From Rhodobacterales bacterium (GTDB lineage: Bacteria; Pseudomonadota; Alphaproteobacteria; Rhodobacterales; Rhodobacteraceae): DNA of 34,884 bases. The first letter of the stretch is position 1. Each line of letters begins with the position of its first letter. Location: contig JAFLCY010000034.1 of the NCBI GenBank assembly GCA_017303485.1, forward strand, positions 1 through 34,884, read 5' to 3'. The notes under the pieces are model-generated. The model saw only the letters and a program-made list of their open reading frames with translations, was not told where the DNA came from and ran no database searches. Shown one piece after another: positions 18,538-26,948 of this stretch. The translations under genes and the position numbers were made by a program.

Positions 18538-19604
18538 TCGTCCAACACGTCCCCGCTGTCTTCACCGGCCATGGTGAAGTCGAGCCCGTTGGCGGCACGG
18601 ATCTTGTCCTCGATCTCCAGCGCGACGGAGGGGTTCTGCTTCAGGAAGGACTTGGCGTTCTCGCGGCCCTGACCGATGCGTTCGTCCTTGAAGGAATACC
18701 AGGCGCCCGATTTCTCCACGACCCCGGCCTTGACGCCGATGTCGATCAGTTCCCCGGTCTTCGAGATGCCTTCGCCATACATGATGTCGAATTCGATCTG
18801 CTTGAAGGGCGGCGCGACCTTGTTCTTCACCACCTTGACGCGGGTGGTGTTGCCCACGACTTCCTCGCGGTCCTTGATCGCGCCGATGCGGCGAATGTCG
18901 AGGCGGACGGAAGCGTAGAATTTCAGGGCGTTGCCGCCCGTGGTGGTTTCGGGCGAGCCGAACATCACGCCGATCTTCATCCGGATCTGGTTGATGAAGA
19001 TCACCATGCAGTTCGACCGGCCGATCGAGGCGGTCAGCTTGCGCATCGCCTGGGACATCAGGCGGGCCTGCGACCCCATCTGCATGTCGCCCATGTCGCC
19101 CTCGATCTCGGCCTTCGGGACGAGAGCGGCGACCGAATCGACCACCACAAGGTTCACTGCGCCGGAGCGGACCAGCGTGTCGACGATCTCCAGCGCCTGC
19201 TCGCCGGTGTCGGGCTGCGAGATCAGGAGTTCATCGAGGTTGACGCCCAGCTTCTTGGCATATTGCGGGTCCAGCGCGTGTTCGGCATCGACAAAGGCGC
19301 AGACGCCGCCCTTTTTCTGTTCCTCGGCAACCACATGCAGGGTCAGCGTGGTTTTGCCCGAGGATTCCGGCCCGTAGATCTCGATGATGCGGCCCTTGGG
19401 CAATCCGCCGATGCCAAGCGCGATGTCGAGGCCGAGCGATCCGGTCGAGGTGGATTCGATCTCCATCGCCGGGCTGTCGGCGCCAAGGCGCATGATCGAG
19501 CCCTTGCCGAACTGCCGTTCGATCTGCGCGAGTGCGCTTTCCAGCGCCTTCGACTTGTCCATATCCCGCTTCCCACCAAGATCGAGGAGGTTTGCCACCG
19601 CCAT
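18534..19604 (-). CDS. recA: Recombinase RecA
   Basis: Strand-exchange protein and LexA co-protease. It is 356 residues. The N-terminal [22 protein letters not shown] follows a 14-residue lead ([14 protein letters not shown]). Walker [10 protein letters not shown] lies at 78-86, with VDAEHALD, the Walker B strand [10 protein letters not shown], the L2-region [17 protein letters not shown] and an acidic C-terminus. The upstream ATG at 19604 is favoured by AAGGAG eight bases before it; starting at the internal MDKSK is possible but lacks such a site. A LexA box lies upstream, and a MOSC gene overlaps the stop. Confidence 0.97.
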   Translation of the reverse strand: MAVANLLDLGGKRDMDKSKALESALAQIERQFGKGSIMRLGADSPAMEIESTSTGSLGLDIALGIGGLPKGRIIEIYGPESSGKTTLTLHVVAEEQKKGGVCAFVDAEHALDPQYAKKLGVNLDELLISQPDTGEQALEIVDTLVRSGAVNLVVVDSVAALVPKAEIEGDMGDMQMGSQARLMSQAMRKLTASIGRSNCMVIFINQIRMKIGVMFGSPETTTGGNALKFYASVRLDIRRIGAIKDREEVVGNTTRVKVVKNKVAPPFKQIEFDIMYGEGISKTGELIDIGVKAGVVEKSGAWYSFKDERIGQGRENAKSFLKQNPSVALEIEDKIRAANGLDFTMAGEDSGDVLDE

Positions 19605-19654
19605 GTCGTTCTCCTTATTTCACAGCCGCCGGGGGGCGGCAATCCAGGACCCGT

Positions 19655-19669
19655 GTTCCCCAAGTGTTC
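19655..19669. promoter_or_regulatory. Alphaproteobacterial LexA (SOS) box of recA
   Basis: GTTC-CCCAAGT-GTTC on the plus strand is an exact GTTC-N7-GTTC direct repeat, the established LexA-binding form in alphaproteobacteria. It sits 51-65 bases before the recA start and just downstream of the candidate -10, where bound LexA would block transcription. The divergent sulfotransferase-like gene starts about 140 bases away and could also feel it. Confidence 0.85.
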
Positions 19670-19674
19670 TTGCA

Positions 19675-19703
19675 CTTATGCAAACAAAAAGAGAACGTTT
19701 CAA
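19675..19703 (-). promoter_or_regulatory. recA promoter
   Basis: On the minus strand TTGAAA (19703-19698) and CATAAG (19680-19675) are separated by 17 bases, a reasonable sigma-70-type pair in an AT-rich stretch. The LexA box begins 6 bases downstream of the -10. The start site is inferred, not measured. Confidence 0.55.
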
Positions 19704-19757
19704 CTCAAATCTCGTGGTGGCAGTTTTTGCGCGGTTTGGTTAAGGGAGGGTTTACAA

Positions 19758-19799
19758 ATGCCCGCCACAACCGGGCGGAGCAGGAATATCTGGGGCTGA
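19758..19799 (+). other. Possible 13-codon leader peptide before the sulfotransferase-like gene
   Basis: ATG 19758 follows a very good ribosome site (GGGAGG, 7-8 bases before). It opens a 13-codon frame, MPATTGRSRNIWG, ending in TGA at 19797-19799, nine bases before the next gene's start and in another frame. The stop touches the GAGGG that would be the downstream gene's ribosome site, so translation of the leader could influence it. No run of a regulatory amino acid is present. A chance ORF is possible. Confidence 0.3.
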
Positions 19800-19807
19800 G
19801 GGTCAAG

Positions 19808-20398
19808 ATGCTGGTGTTCTGGGAGCAGAGGCTTGCGTTTCTGGCCACGCCGAAGACCGGGTCGACGGCGATTGCGGCCGCGCTCGAATCGATGGCCGCG
19901 GTGTCGATCCAGCGGCCGCCGCTTCTGAAACATACCACGGTGCATCGCTATCGGCGCTTCATCGGGCCGTTCCTGGAGGCTGCATCGAAGGACCAGTTCA
20001 CCCTGGTCGCCTTGATGCGCGAGCCGAAGGACTGGCTGGGGTCCTGGTACCGCTTCCGCCAGCGCGAGGAAACCGATGCGGGCAAATCGACCCGGGGCAT
20101 GAGCTTTGACGATTTCGTCCGCGCCTGGTGCCAGGAGGAGCGGCAGGATTTCGCGGATGTGGGCAGCCAGGGCAAATTCCTGCGGCCAAGGCAGGGTCAG
20201 GGCGTGGACCGGCTGTTCCGCTATGAGGAGATCGACAGCTTCGTGCAGTTCCTCGAAGACCGTCTGGACTGCGAGATCATCCTGCCGCGGCTGAACGTTT
20301 CGCCCTCAGGTGCGACCGATCTGTCGGCCGAGACCGAGGCCCTCCTGCGTGAGGTGGCGGCAGAGGATTACGCGCTTTACGCGACACTGACAGCCTAG
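19808..20398 (+). CDS. Sulfotransferase-like P-loop protein
   Basis: A 196-residue protein. FLATPKTGSTAIAAAL at residues 11-26 fits the PAPS 5'-phosphosulfate-binding loop of sulfotransferases, and LVALMREPKDWLGSWYRFR fits the region with the conserved Arg and the 3'-phosphate-binding Ser. LFRYEEIDSFVQFLEDRL near the C-terminus is also typical. It is shorter than full sulfotransferases (about 250 or more) but similar to the compact bacterial types often found in marine and soil Rhodobacteraceae. The substrate is unknown. ATG 19808 has GAGGG upstream. It is divergent from recA and shares its control region. Confidence 0.75.
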   Translation: MLVFWEQRLAFLATPKTGSTAIAAALESMAAVSIQRPPLLKHTTVHRYRRFIGPFLEAASKDQFTLVALMREPKDWLGSWYRFRQREETDAGKSTRGMSFDDFVRAWCQEERQDFADVGSQGKFLRPRQGQGVDRLFRYEEIDSFVQFLEDRLDCEIILPRLNVSPSGATDLSAETEALLREVAAEDYALYATLTA

Positions 20399-20505
20399 GC
20401 GCTGCCCCGCCGGTCAGGTGTTACAGACATGACAGATGGGCGGAAAGCGGCTAGCTTGGTGGCAAGGGGCGCTTCAGACCCCATCGAGGCATGAAAGGGC
20501 GGACA

Positions 20506-21075
20506 ATGACCGATATCTTGATCACGCGGCGCGGGCTGGTGCTTGGCGCGGGGGCCGTAGTTGCGACCGGCGCTCTGGCAGCCTGTGACAACGGGATCGG
20601 CTCGAACGGAGCGGGCCAGATCGAAGCGCGGGTCACCGCGACGCAAGAGTTCCTGTTCAACCAGTATCCTGGCACCCGCGACCTGGCGGCCCGCGCGGCG
20701 GGCGTTCTCTACATGCCGCTGATGACCGAGGCCGGCCTTGGGTTCGGCGGAGCTTTCGGGCGCGGCGCCTTGCGGATCCAGGGGGTGACGGTCGACTACT
20801 ACTCGGCCGCGAAGGGTTCGTTCGGGCTGCAGATCGGGGCGCAGCAATATGCCCATGCCCTGTTCTTCATGACCCCCGAAGCCCTGGAGAAGTTCCGGCG
20901 CGGATCGGGCTGGGCAGTGGGCGGGGACATTCGCTATGCGAGCCCGGAGGAAGGCGCGTCGATCGGCAAAGAGTCGACCGAGATCAATGAGGTCATCGCG
21001 CTGGTCTTCGGACAGCAGGGGCTGATCGCAGGGGCAACACTGAGCGGGATCAAGTATACGCGGATCATCCCCTGA
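20506..21075 (+). CDS. YSC84-domain lipoprotein
   Basis: A 189-residue envelope protein. The N-terminus TRRGLVLGAGAVVATGALAAC is a signal peptide with twin arginines and a lipobox (LAAC, cysteine about residue 22), so it should be lipidated and may use the Tat route. The mature part has the SYLF/YSC84 character: an acidic/aromatic beginning, GVLYMPLMTEAGLGFGGAFGRGAL, VDYYSAAKGSFGLQIGAQQYAHALFFMT, and a C-terminal GQQGLIAGATLSGIKYTRI. The family binds phospholipids or actin in eukaryotes; the bacterial role is unknown. The start may be 20506 (AAAGGG before it) or 20491 (adding five residues). Confidence 0.85.
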   Translation: MTDILITRRGLVLGAGAVVATGALAACDNGIGSNGAGQIEARVTATQEFLFNQYPGTRDLAARAAGVLYMPLMTEAGLGFGGAFGRGALRIQGVTVDYYSAAKGSFGLQIGAQQYAHALFFMTPEALEKFRRGSGWAVGGDIRYASPEEGASIGKESTEINEVIALVFGQQGLIAGATLSGIKYTRIIP

Positions 21076-21179
21076 ACCCGCCACGCACGACGGCTTTTCG
21101 AGGCCAGACCGGTTCAACGGGCTGGTTGCGGGCGTTCAGGAAATCTCACCTCGTACCGCAACGCTCGTGACCAGGAGAA

Positions 21180-21198
21180 GATGGGCAGATTGCCCATC
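21180..21198. repeat. REP-like palindrome, copy 3 (decayed)
   Basis: GATGGGCA-GAT-TGCCCATC, followed by CCTGCGC where the other copies have CCCTACGCC. It is the same design as the repeats at 11220 and 13961 with substitutions in the outer arms. It lies in the 207-base gap between the convergent YSC84 and dehydrogenase genes. Confidence 0.55.
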
Positions 21199-21230
21199 CT
21201 GCGCGACGTTCTGCGCCCGGTAGAGAGGGC

Positions 21231-21262
21231 GGGCGCCTCCGGCGGGAGTATTTCTGGAAAAG
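21231..21262. repeat. Second small hairpin element (GC stem followed by AT-rich tail)
   Basis: CGCC-TCC-GGCG at 21234-21244 is followed by GGAGTATTTCTGGAAAAGAG. I recall very similar 'CGCCTCCGGCGGGAGTATTT' strings between genes in many Rhodobacteraceae, so it may be another interspersed element or a weak terminator for the plus-strand lipoprotein gene. Recognition from memory only. Confidence 0.35.
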
Positions 21263-21282
21263 AGCAAGGATGCGTGTTGAAA

Positions 21283-22146
21283 CTACTTCAGCCGCCGGAT
21301 CAGGCTTGACGTATCGTTCCTGCCGCCGCCCATCAGTTGCACATCCTTGTAGAACTGGTCGACCAGCGCGGTGACGGGGAGCCGCGCGCCGATCTCGTCG
21401 GCGGTTTCGAGGCAGATGCCGAGATCCTTGCGCATCCAGTCCACCGCGAAGCCGAAGTCGAACTGGTCGGCCAGCATGGTCTTGTGGCGGTTGACCATCT
21501 GCCAGGAGCCTGCGGCGCCCTGCGAGATCACCTCGACCACCTTCTCGCCGTCGAGCCCCGCCTTCTGCCCGAAGGCCAGAGCCTCGCTGAGCCCCTGCAT
21601 AAGGCCTGCGATGCAGATCTGGTTCATCATCTTGGCAAGCTGCCCTGCCCCGCTGTCGCCGATCCGGCGGCAGATGCGGGCGTAGGACGCCATCACCGGC
21701 TCGGCCCTTGCATAGTCGGCGGGATCGCCGCCGCACATGATGGAAAGCTGGCCGTTCTCTGCCCCGGCCTGCCCGCCCGAGACCGGCGCATCGACGAAAC
21801 AAAGGCCGAGGGCCTTGGCCTTCTCCGCCAGCGTGCGGGTGATCTGCGCCGACACGGTCGTATGATCGACGAAGATCGTACCGGGCGCCATGCCGGAGAA
21901 AGCGCCGTCTGGCCCGGCGCAAACCTGGACGAGATCCGCGTCATTGCCGACGCAGGCCATCACGAACTCCGCCCCCTGCGCCGCCTCCCGCGGGGTGGCA
22001 GCCGAGCGGCCCTTGTGCCTTCCCACCCAGGCCTCGGCCTTTGCGGGCGAGCGGTTGTAGACCGTCACCTCATGGCCCTTCGCGGCCAGATGCCCGGCCA
22101 TCGGGAACCCCATGACTCCCAAGCCAAGAAATGCCACCTTAGCCAT
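21283..22146 (-). CDS. Beta-hydroxyacid dehydrogenase (3-hydroxyisobutyrate dehydrogenase family)
   Basis: A 287-residue NAD(P)-dependent oxidoreductase. The nucleotide-binding motif is FLGLGVMGFPMAGHL (6-20). The substrate motif is FVDAPVSGGQAGAENGQLS (117-135). The catalytic lysine is Lys172 in GAGQLAKMMNQI, followed by SEALAFGQKAGLD and the C-terminal KDLGICLETADEIGARLPV. The NRSPAKAEAW stretch after the second strand, with Arg rather than Asp/Glu, suggests NADP preference. Substrates of close relatives include 3-hydroxyisobutyrate, tartronate semialdehyde and glyoxylate; which one applies cannot be told. It is divergent from the acylase gene with a 95-base gap. Confidence 0.9.
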   Translation of the reverse strand: MAKVAFLGLGVMGFPMAGHLAAKGHEVTVYNRSPAKAEAWVGRHKGRSAATPREAAQGAEFVMACVGNDADLVQVCAGPDGAFSGMAPGTIFVDHTTVSAQITRTLAEKAKALGLCFVDAPVSGGQAGAENGQLSIMCGGDPADYARAEPVMASYARICRRIGDSGAGQLAKMMNQICIAGLMQGLSEALAFGQKAGLDGEKVVEVISQGAAGSWQMVNRHKTMLADQFDFGFAVDWMRKDLGICLETADEIGARLPVTALVDQFYKDVQLMGGGRNDTSSLIRRLK

Positions 22147-22227
22147 CTGTGCGCCCCCTTCTCATTGCCCTTCACCGGCGCATCGACTAGGAACCGATCC
22201 GCTTCCCGCCGTCAAGGAGAGGCCTGA

Positions 22228-22248
22228 ATGGACTGGCCCCAATGCTGA
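22228..22248 (+). other. Six-codon mini-ORF at the acylase ribosome site
   Basis: The best ribosome site here (AAGGAG, about 22214-22219) is ideally spaced for ATG 22228, which opens only MDWPQC and stops at TGA 22246-22248. The acylase ATG at 22242 lies inside this mini-ORF in another frame, over 20 bases from the ribosome site. Reinitiation after the short peptide would fit; a mis-called base is the alternative. Confidence 0.3.
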
Positions 22249-24707
22249 CCGCCTTTCGCTGGCTGATCCGGATTGTCTCGGGGCTGATCGCCCTGGGCGT
22301 GGTTGCCGCCTTGCTGGCCTATTACATCCTGTCGCGATCTCTGGTGGATTATGACGAGGATTTCACCGTGGCGGGAATCTCCGCGCCGGTCGAGATCGTG
22401 CGCAACAACGACAATGTCCCCCACATCTTCGGCAAGACCGACAAGGACGTGTTCTTTGCGCTTGGCTTCGCCCATGCGCAGGATCGCCTCTGGCAGATGA
22501 CGATGCTGCGGCGGACGGCGCAGGGGCGGTTGTCCGAGATTTTCGGACCCTCGACAGTGAAGGTCGACGAGCTGATGCGGCGCTATGACCTGTACGGGCT
22601 GGCCTTGCAGTCGGTGAAGGCGCAGGACCCCGAGACGCTGGCGGCGCTGGAGGCCTATTCGGCCGGGGTGAACGCCTGGATCGAGGAGGTGAACAAGGGC
22701 GCGCGGGGGCGCGGCGCGCCGGAGTTCTTCCTGTTCGAGCCGGAGATTTCCGCCTGGGCCCCGGCGGATTCAATCGCGATCCTGAAACTGATGGCGCTGC
22801 AGCTGTCCAGCGCCCTGCAGACCGAGGTCTTGCGGGCGCGGGTGTCGCTGCTTTTGTCGCCGGAAAGGTTGGCCGACATCCTGCCGGACGACCCAGGCCA
22901 GGCGATTGCCGCCCTGCCCGATTATGCGTCGCTGGTGCCGGGGGTGGAGCCGTCGTCGAAGCCGGTGGACCTTGCCGAAGGCCCGTTCTCTCCCATTGCC
23001 GATCCGGGCATGGCGGGTGCGTCGAATTCCTGGGCGGCGATGCCGGGGCGCTCGGCAGCGGGGGGGAGCCTTCTGGCGAACGATCCCCATCTGGGGCTGA
23101 CCGCACCGACGATCTGGTATCTGGCGCGGCTGGAACTGTCTTCGGGCGGCGTGATCGGGGGGACGATCCCCGGCGTGCCGCTGGTGCTGGTGGGGCGGTC
23201 GGAAAACCTGGGCTGGGGGCTGACCACGGCCTATGTCGACGATCAGGACGTGGTGATTGAGGCGCTGAACCCGGCGAACAAGGAAGAATACCAGACGCCG
23301 GAGGGCTGGGCGAAGTTCGAGAGCCGCCAGTCGATCATCAAGGTCAAGGATGCCGAGCCGGTGACGCTGACGCTGCGCTGGTCGAAGAACGGGCCGATCC
23401 TGCCGGGGACGCACTACGACCTGGGGTCGATAACTCCCGCCGGTCATGTGGCGGCGGTCAGCTGGACAGCGCTGTCAGGGGCGGACACCTCGATCTCCGG
23501 GGCGATGGCCCTGATGCGGGCGCAGAACGTGGATCAGGCGCTGGAGGCGGGGCGGAAGGTGATCGCTCCGGCGCAGAACGTGATGCTGGCGGACGGGTCG
23601 GGGATCGCGCTGCAGGTGATGGGGGCGTTGCCCGCGCGCGATCCGGGCCATCCGTCGCAGGGGCGCTTGCCGGCGCTGGGGTCGGATGCGCGGGTGGGGT
23701 TCAAGGGGGTGCTGCCCTATGAGGAGAACCCGAGTTTCCGCAACCCGACCTCGGGGCTGTTGGGGAATACCAACAACAAGACGGTGGACCGCCCGTTCCC
23801 CAATCATGTCAGCTTCGACTGGGGCGACACGCAGCGCATCCAGCGCTGGCTGACGCTGATGAAGGCGCGCGAGGTGCATACGCGGGAAAGCTTCATCGAG
23901 GCGCAGCTCGACACGGTGAACCCGACGGCGCGGTCGCTGTTGCCACTGATCGGGGCGGACCTGTGGTTCACTGGCGAGGCGGCGCCGGAAGGCACGCCGG
24001 AGCGGCTGCGTCAAAGGGCGCTGGTGTTGCTGGCGGAATGGAACGGCGAGATGAACGAGCATCTGCCGGAGCCGCTGATCGCCGAGGCCTGGTTGCGGGC
24101 GCTGATGAAGCGGCTGATCCAGGACGAGCTGGGGGCGATGTCGGAGAGCTTCACCCATATCTCGCCGGTGTTCATCGAGCGGGTCTATCGCAACGTGGGC
24201 GGCGCAAGCGTGTGGTGCGACGTGATCCAGTCGGCGGCGGTGGAAAGCTGTACCGACATCGCCCGGATCGCGCTGGACGAGGCTTTGCTGGAGCTGACCG
24301 AGAAGTATGGGCCGAACATCGAAAGCTGGCGTTGGGGCGATGCCCACCAGGCGACACATGACCATCCGGTGCTGGGCGATGTGCCGTTCATCAAGTATTT
24401 CGTGAACATCCGGCAGTCGACCTCTGGCGGCGACGATACGCTGATGCGGGGGGTCACGCGCGGAGAAGGGCCGGAACCCTATCAGAACGTGCATTCGGCG
24501 GGCTATCGCGGGGTCTATGATTTCGCCGATCCGGACAGTTCGGTCTTCATCATCGCGACCGGGCAGTCCGGGCATCCCTTGTCGCGGCACTATGACGACC
24601 TGGGCGAGCTGTGGCGACGGGGGGAGTATATCCCGATGTCGCTGGACCCCGAGCTTGCGCATGCGGCGGCGGCGGGGGTGATGGTGCTGACGCCAGAGGG
24701 CCAATGA
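22242..24707 (+). CDS. Penicillin acylase family N-terminal-nucleophile amidohydrolase
   Basis: An 821-residue precursor of the penicillin/acyl-homoserine-lactone acylase family. A membrane segment at about residues 7-28 works as signal or anchor, so the enzyme acts outside the inner membrane. The alpha part begins PVEIVRNNDNVPHIFGKTDKDVFFALGFAHAQDRLWQM. The linker ends at AGA-SNSWA, making Ser261 the expected nucleophile exposed by self-cleavage. NDPHLGLTAPTIWYLARLE and LTTAYVDDQDVVIEAL follow in the beta part, with AGYRGVYDFADPDSSVFIIATGQSGHP near the end. Substrates of the family include beta-lactams, AHLs and cyclic lipopeptides; none can be assigned. The GNAT gene overlaps its stop (ATGA). 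Confidence 0.92.
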   Translation: MLTAFRWLIRIVSGLIALGVVAALLAYYILSRSLVDYDEDFTVAGISAPVEIVRNNDNVPHIFGKTDKDVFFALGFAHAQDRLWQMTMLRRTAQGRLSEIFGPSTVKVDELMRRYDLYGLALQSVKAQDPETLAALEAYSAGVNAWIEEVNKGARGRGAPEFFLFEPEISAWAPADSIAILKLMALQLSSALQTEVLRARVSLLLSPERLADILPDDPGQAIAALPDYASLVPGVEPSSKPVDLAEGPFSPIADPGMAGASNSWAAMPGRSAAGGSLLANDPHLGLTAPTIWYLARLELSSGGVIGGTIPGVPLVLVGRSENLGWGLTTAYVDDQDVVIEALNPANKEEYQTPEGWAKFESRQSIIKVKDAEPVTLTLRWSKNGPILPGTHYDLGSITPAGHVAAVSWTALSGADTSISGAMALMRAQNVDQALEAGRKVIAPAQNVMLADGSGIALQVMGALPARDPGHPSQGRLPALGSDARVGFKGVLPYEENPSFRNPTSGLLGNTNNKTVDRPFPNHVSFDWGDTQRIQRWLTLMKAREVHTRESFIEAQLDTVNPTARSLLPLIGADLWFTGEAAPEGTPERLRQRALVLLAEWNGEMNEHLPEPLIAEAWLRALMKRLIQDELGAMSESFTHISPVFIERVYRNVGGASVWCDVIQSAAVESCTDIARIALDEALLELTEKYGPNIESWRWGDAHQATHDHPVLGDVPFIKYFVNIRQSTSGGDDTLMRGVTRGEGPEPYQNVHSAGYRGVYDFADPDSSVFIIATGQSGHPLSRHYDDLGELWRRGEYIPMSLDPELAHAAAAGVMVLTPEGQ

Positions 24708-25198
24708 TCCGGACCGACCGGCTGCTACTGCGCCCCGCGACCTGGGATGACCTGGACGCAGTGCATCGGCTGTTTTCGAACCCTCGGGCGATGCGCTACT
24801 GGTCGCGGCCGGAGCATGAGACGCTGGAGGAAACCCGGCACTGGCTGCGCTTTCTGGTCGAGCCCGCAGCGGACAGCCTGGATCTGCTGGTCGAGAAGGA
24901 CGGCGAGGTCATCGGCAAGGCCGGGGCCTGGCAACTGCCGGAGGTCGGCTTCCTTCTGCATCCCGACCACTGGGGCAAGGGGCTGGCGCATGAGGCTATG
25001 GCGGCGGTGATCGCCCATGTCGAGGCCGCCTTTCCTGCCCTGCCGGAACTGACCGCCGAGGTCGATCCGAGGAATGATGCCTCGCTGCGGTTGCTGGGCA
25101 GGCTGGGGTTCCGCGAGACGCGCCGGGAGGAACGGACGCTGTTGTGGAAAGACGAATGGTGCGACAGCGTCTGGCTGGCGCGGCCTCGGTCGTCCTAG
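24704..25198 (+). CDS. GNAT-family N-acetyltransferase (RimJ/RimL-like)
   Basis: A 164-residue acetyltransferase. TDRLLLRPATWDDLDAVHRLFSNPRAMRYWSRPEH is the typical start of the ribosomal-protein-acetyltransferase-like subfamily. The acetyl-CoA loop is in LHPDHWGKGLAHEAM, and the terminal NDASLRLLGRLGFRET carries the conserved Asn-Ser region. The ATG overlaps the acylase stop as ATGA, so the two are coupled. The target is unknown; a role on the acylase product or on an antibiotic is only a guess. It is convergent with hflX, with 25 bases between and no terminator visible. Confidence 0.88.
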   Translation: MIRTDRLLLRPATWDDLDAVHRLFSNPRAMRYWSRPEHETLEETRHWLRFLVEPAADSLDLLVEKDGEVIGKAGAWQLPEVGFLLHPDHWGKGLAHEAMAAVIAHVEAAFPALPELTAEVDPRNDASLRLLGRLGFRETRREERTLLWKDEWCDSVWLARPRSS

Positions 25199-25223
25199 CG
25201 CCGGATTTCACGAAGATCGCAGG

Positions 25224-26558
25224 TCAGAGGTCGCGGTAGCGTTTTTCCTGCCGTGCAGTCCAGCGAACGGCAATCCGGTAGCCATCCTCGGTTTCCGTTT
25301 CCGACTGTACCACGCCCTCTTCGTGCAGCCACGCCCGTTTGCGGCCATCGGCAAAGGGCAAGGTGAGGGAACGCTCGGATTTCTCTTCGTCGAAAGCCTG
25401 CGAAATGGCCGCGAGAAGTGTTTCGACCCCCTCGCCCGTGACGGCCGAGATCGGGAAGACATTGCTCCGGCCTTCGGCATTCACCGCAAGGGCGGCGCGG
25501 GCGGAGGGATCGACGAGGTCCAGCTTGTTCCAGACCTCGAACTGCGGAACCGAGGCTTTCACGCCGAGAGAGGTAAGGATTTCGGCGACGTCCTGAGCCT
25601 GTTCGGCGCTTTCGGGGTGGCTGATGTCACGGACATGCAGGATGAGGTCGGCTTCCAGCACCTCTTCCAGCGTGGCGCGGAAGGCGGCGACCAGCTGCGT
25701 CGGCAGGTCGGAGATGAACCCCACGGTATCCGAGGCGATGATCTTGCGGCCGGAGGGCAGGACAATACCCCGCATCGTCGGGTCGAGCGTGGCGAAGAGC
25801 ATGTCCTTGGCCAGCACCTCGGCCCCGGTCATCCGGTTGAACAGCGTGGACTTGCCGGCGTTGGTATAGCCGACCAGCGCCACCAGCGGGAACGGCACCT
25901 TGCGACGGGCGGCGCGGTGGAGTTCACGGGTGCGGACGACCCGGTCAAGCTGGCGCTTGAGGCGGATGACCTGATCGTCGATGGCGCGGCGGTCGCTTTC
26001 GATCTGCGTCTCGCCCGGACCGCCGACAAAACCGAAGCCGCCGCGCTGACGTTCAAGGTGGGTCCAGGCGCGGACCAGACGGGTGCGCTGGTAGCTGAGG
26101 GCGGCAAGTTCGACCTGCAGCACGCCTTCGTTCGTCCGGGCGCGGTCGGCGAAGATCTCAAGGATCAGCGCGGTGCGGTCGAGAAGCTTGACCCCCCATT
26201 CCTTTTCCAGATTGCGCTGCTGGACGGGCGAGACCTGGCCATCGACAAGGACGAGGTCGATGTGATCGGCCTCGAACCGGGATTTCAGTTCTTCGACCTT
26301 GCCAGATCCCAGAAGCGTGCCGGGATGGACGCGGGACAGGCGGACGACTTCGGAACCGATGACGTCAAGTTCCGGCAAGGCGGCGGCCAGGGCGACGGCC
26401 TCGGCCAGACCATGTTCGGGCAGGCGACGGGATTTCGCGGATTTCAGTGCCGGATGCAGGACAAAGGCACGTGTGGCGGACGCCGCCGTGTCGCGCAGCC
26501 GCTGTCCGGCACGGTCAGCGATCAGGTCTTCCTCATCCTGAGGGTCGCGGGAGATCAG
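25224..26558 (-). CDS. hflX: Ribosome-splitting GTPase HflX, apparently initiated at CTG
   Basis: GTPase that rescues stalled ribosomes. From CTG 26558 it has 444 residues, family length. The N-terminal domain has [48 protein letters not shown] and [18 protein letters not shown]. The G domain has GYTNAGKST (230-238), [10 protein letters not shown] and NKLD. No ATG, GTG or TTG occurs in frame between a TTG at 26378, which would remove about 60 conserved-looking residues, and the in-frame stop inside hfq. CTG 26558 overlaps the hfq TGA as CTGA, and AAGGGG lies four bases before it. The neighbouring ATC is the only nearby alternative. Function certain, start about 60% sure. Confidence 0.9.
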   Translation of the reverse strand: MISRDPQDEEDLIADRAGQRLRDTAASATRAFVLHPALKSAKSRRLPEHGLAEAVALAAALPELDVIGSEVVRLSRVHPGTLLGSGKVEELKSRFEADHIDLVLVDGQVSPVQQRNLEKEWGVKLLDRTALILEIFADRARTNEGVLQVELAALSYQRTRLVRAWTHLERQRGGFGFVGGPGETQIESDRRAIDDQVIRLKRQLDRVVRTRELHRAARRKVPFPLVALVGYTNAGKSTLFNRMTGAEVLAKDMLFATLDPTMRGIVLPSGRKIIASDTVGFISDLPTQLVAAFRATLEEVLEADLILHVRDISHPESAEQAQDVAEILTSLGVKASVPQFEVWNKLDLVDPSARAALAVNAEGRSNVFPISAVTGEGVETLLAAISQAFDEEKSERSLTLPFADGRKRAWLHEEGVVQSETETEDGYRIAVRWTARQEKRYRDL

Positions 26559-26788
26559 TCTTCCCCTTCGTAGAGGCTGATCGGCGCGCCGGGCATGATG
26601 GTCGAGATCGCATGCTTGTAGACCAGCTGCGACTGGCCATCGCGGCGCAGAAGCACGCAGAAGTTGTCAAACCAGGTGATCACGCCCTGCAGCTTGACGC
26701 CGTTGATCAGGAAGATCGTCACCGGAACCTTGGCTTTGCGAACATGATTGAGAAAGGCGTCCTGCAGGTTTTGCTTGTCAGCGGCCAT
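26555..26788 (-). CDS. hfq: RNA chaperone Hfq
   Basis: A 77-residue Sm-like hexameric RNA chaperone that pairs small RNAs with messages. The Sm1 motif [20 protein letters not shown] begins near residue 6, with [10 protein letters not shown] in the middle, and Sm2 has the diagnostic YKHAIST. The short acidic tail YEGED is typical for alphaproteobacteria, which lack the long E. coli tail. AAGG precedes ATG 26788. hflX overlaps its stop by four bases. About 160 bases separate it from trkH (26789-26948), including a 10-base GGGTTAACCC palindrome and an AT-rich stretch that may hold the hfq promoter. Confidence 0.97.
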   Translation of the reverse strand: MAADKQNLQDAFLNHVRKAKVPVTIFLINGVKLQGVITWFDNFCVLLRRDGQSQLVYKHAISTIMPGAPISLYEGED

Positions 26789-26948
26789 CGTTGTTGTGCC
26801 TTGTTTTTCTATCGCTTCACTGTCGCGTCGTGGTCGTTCTTGGTTGAGCCCCGGCTATTCCGCCCGAAAGGGTTAACCCAAGTATGATGCGGCTTTACAG
26901 GAGTTTCCAGCGCAAAAAATCAGCCAGTTAAGCGGCGCGGCTCCGCCC

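Noticed and set aside
15526-18672. Long plus-strand frames opposite alaS, the MOSC gene and recA
   Set aside because: Shadows of well-supported minus-strand genes; they span the alaS promoter and the MOSC terminator.
24704-26573. A plus-strand frame continuing past the GNAT gene opposite hflX (from 25074)
   Set aside because: It overlaps the end of the GNAT gene in another frame and runs entirely antisense to hflX, which has clear GTPase motifs.
26870-26879. GGGTTAACCC palindrome upstream of hfq
   Set aside because: Only 10 bases, cannot be extended outward, and no neighbouring copy; too short to call an operator.
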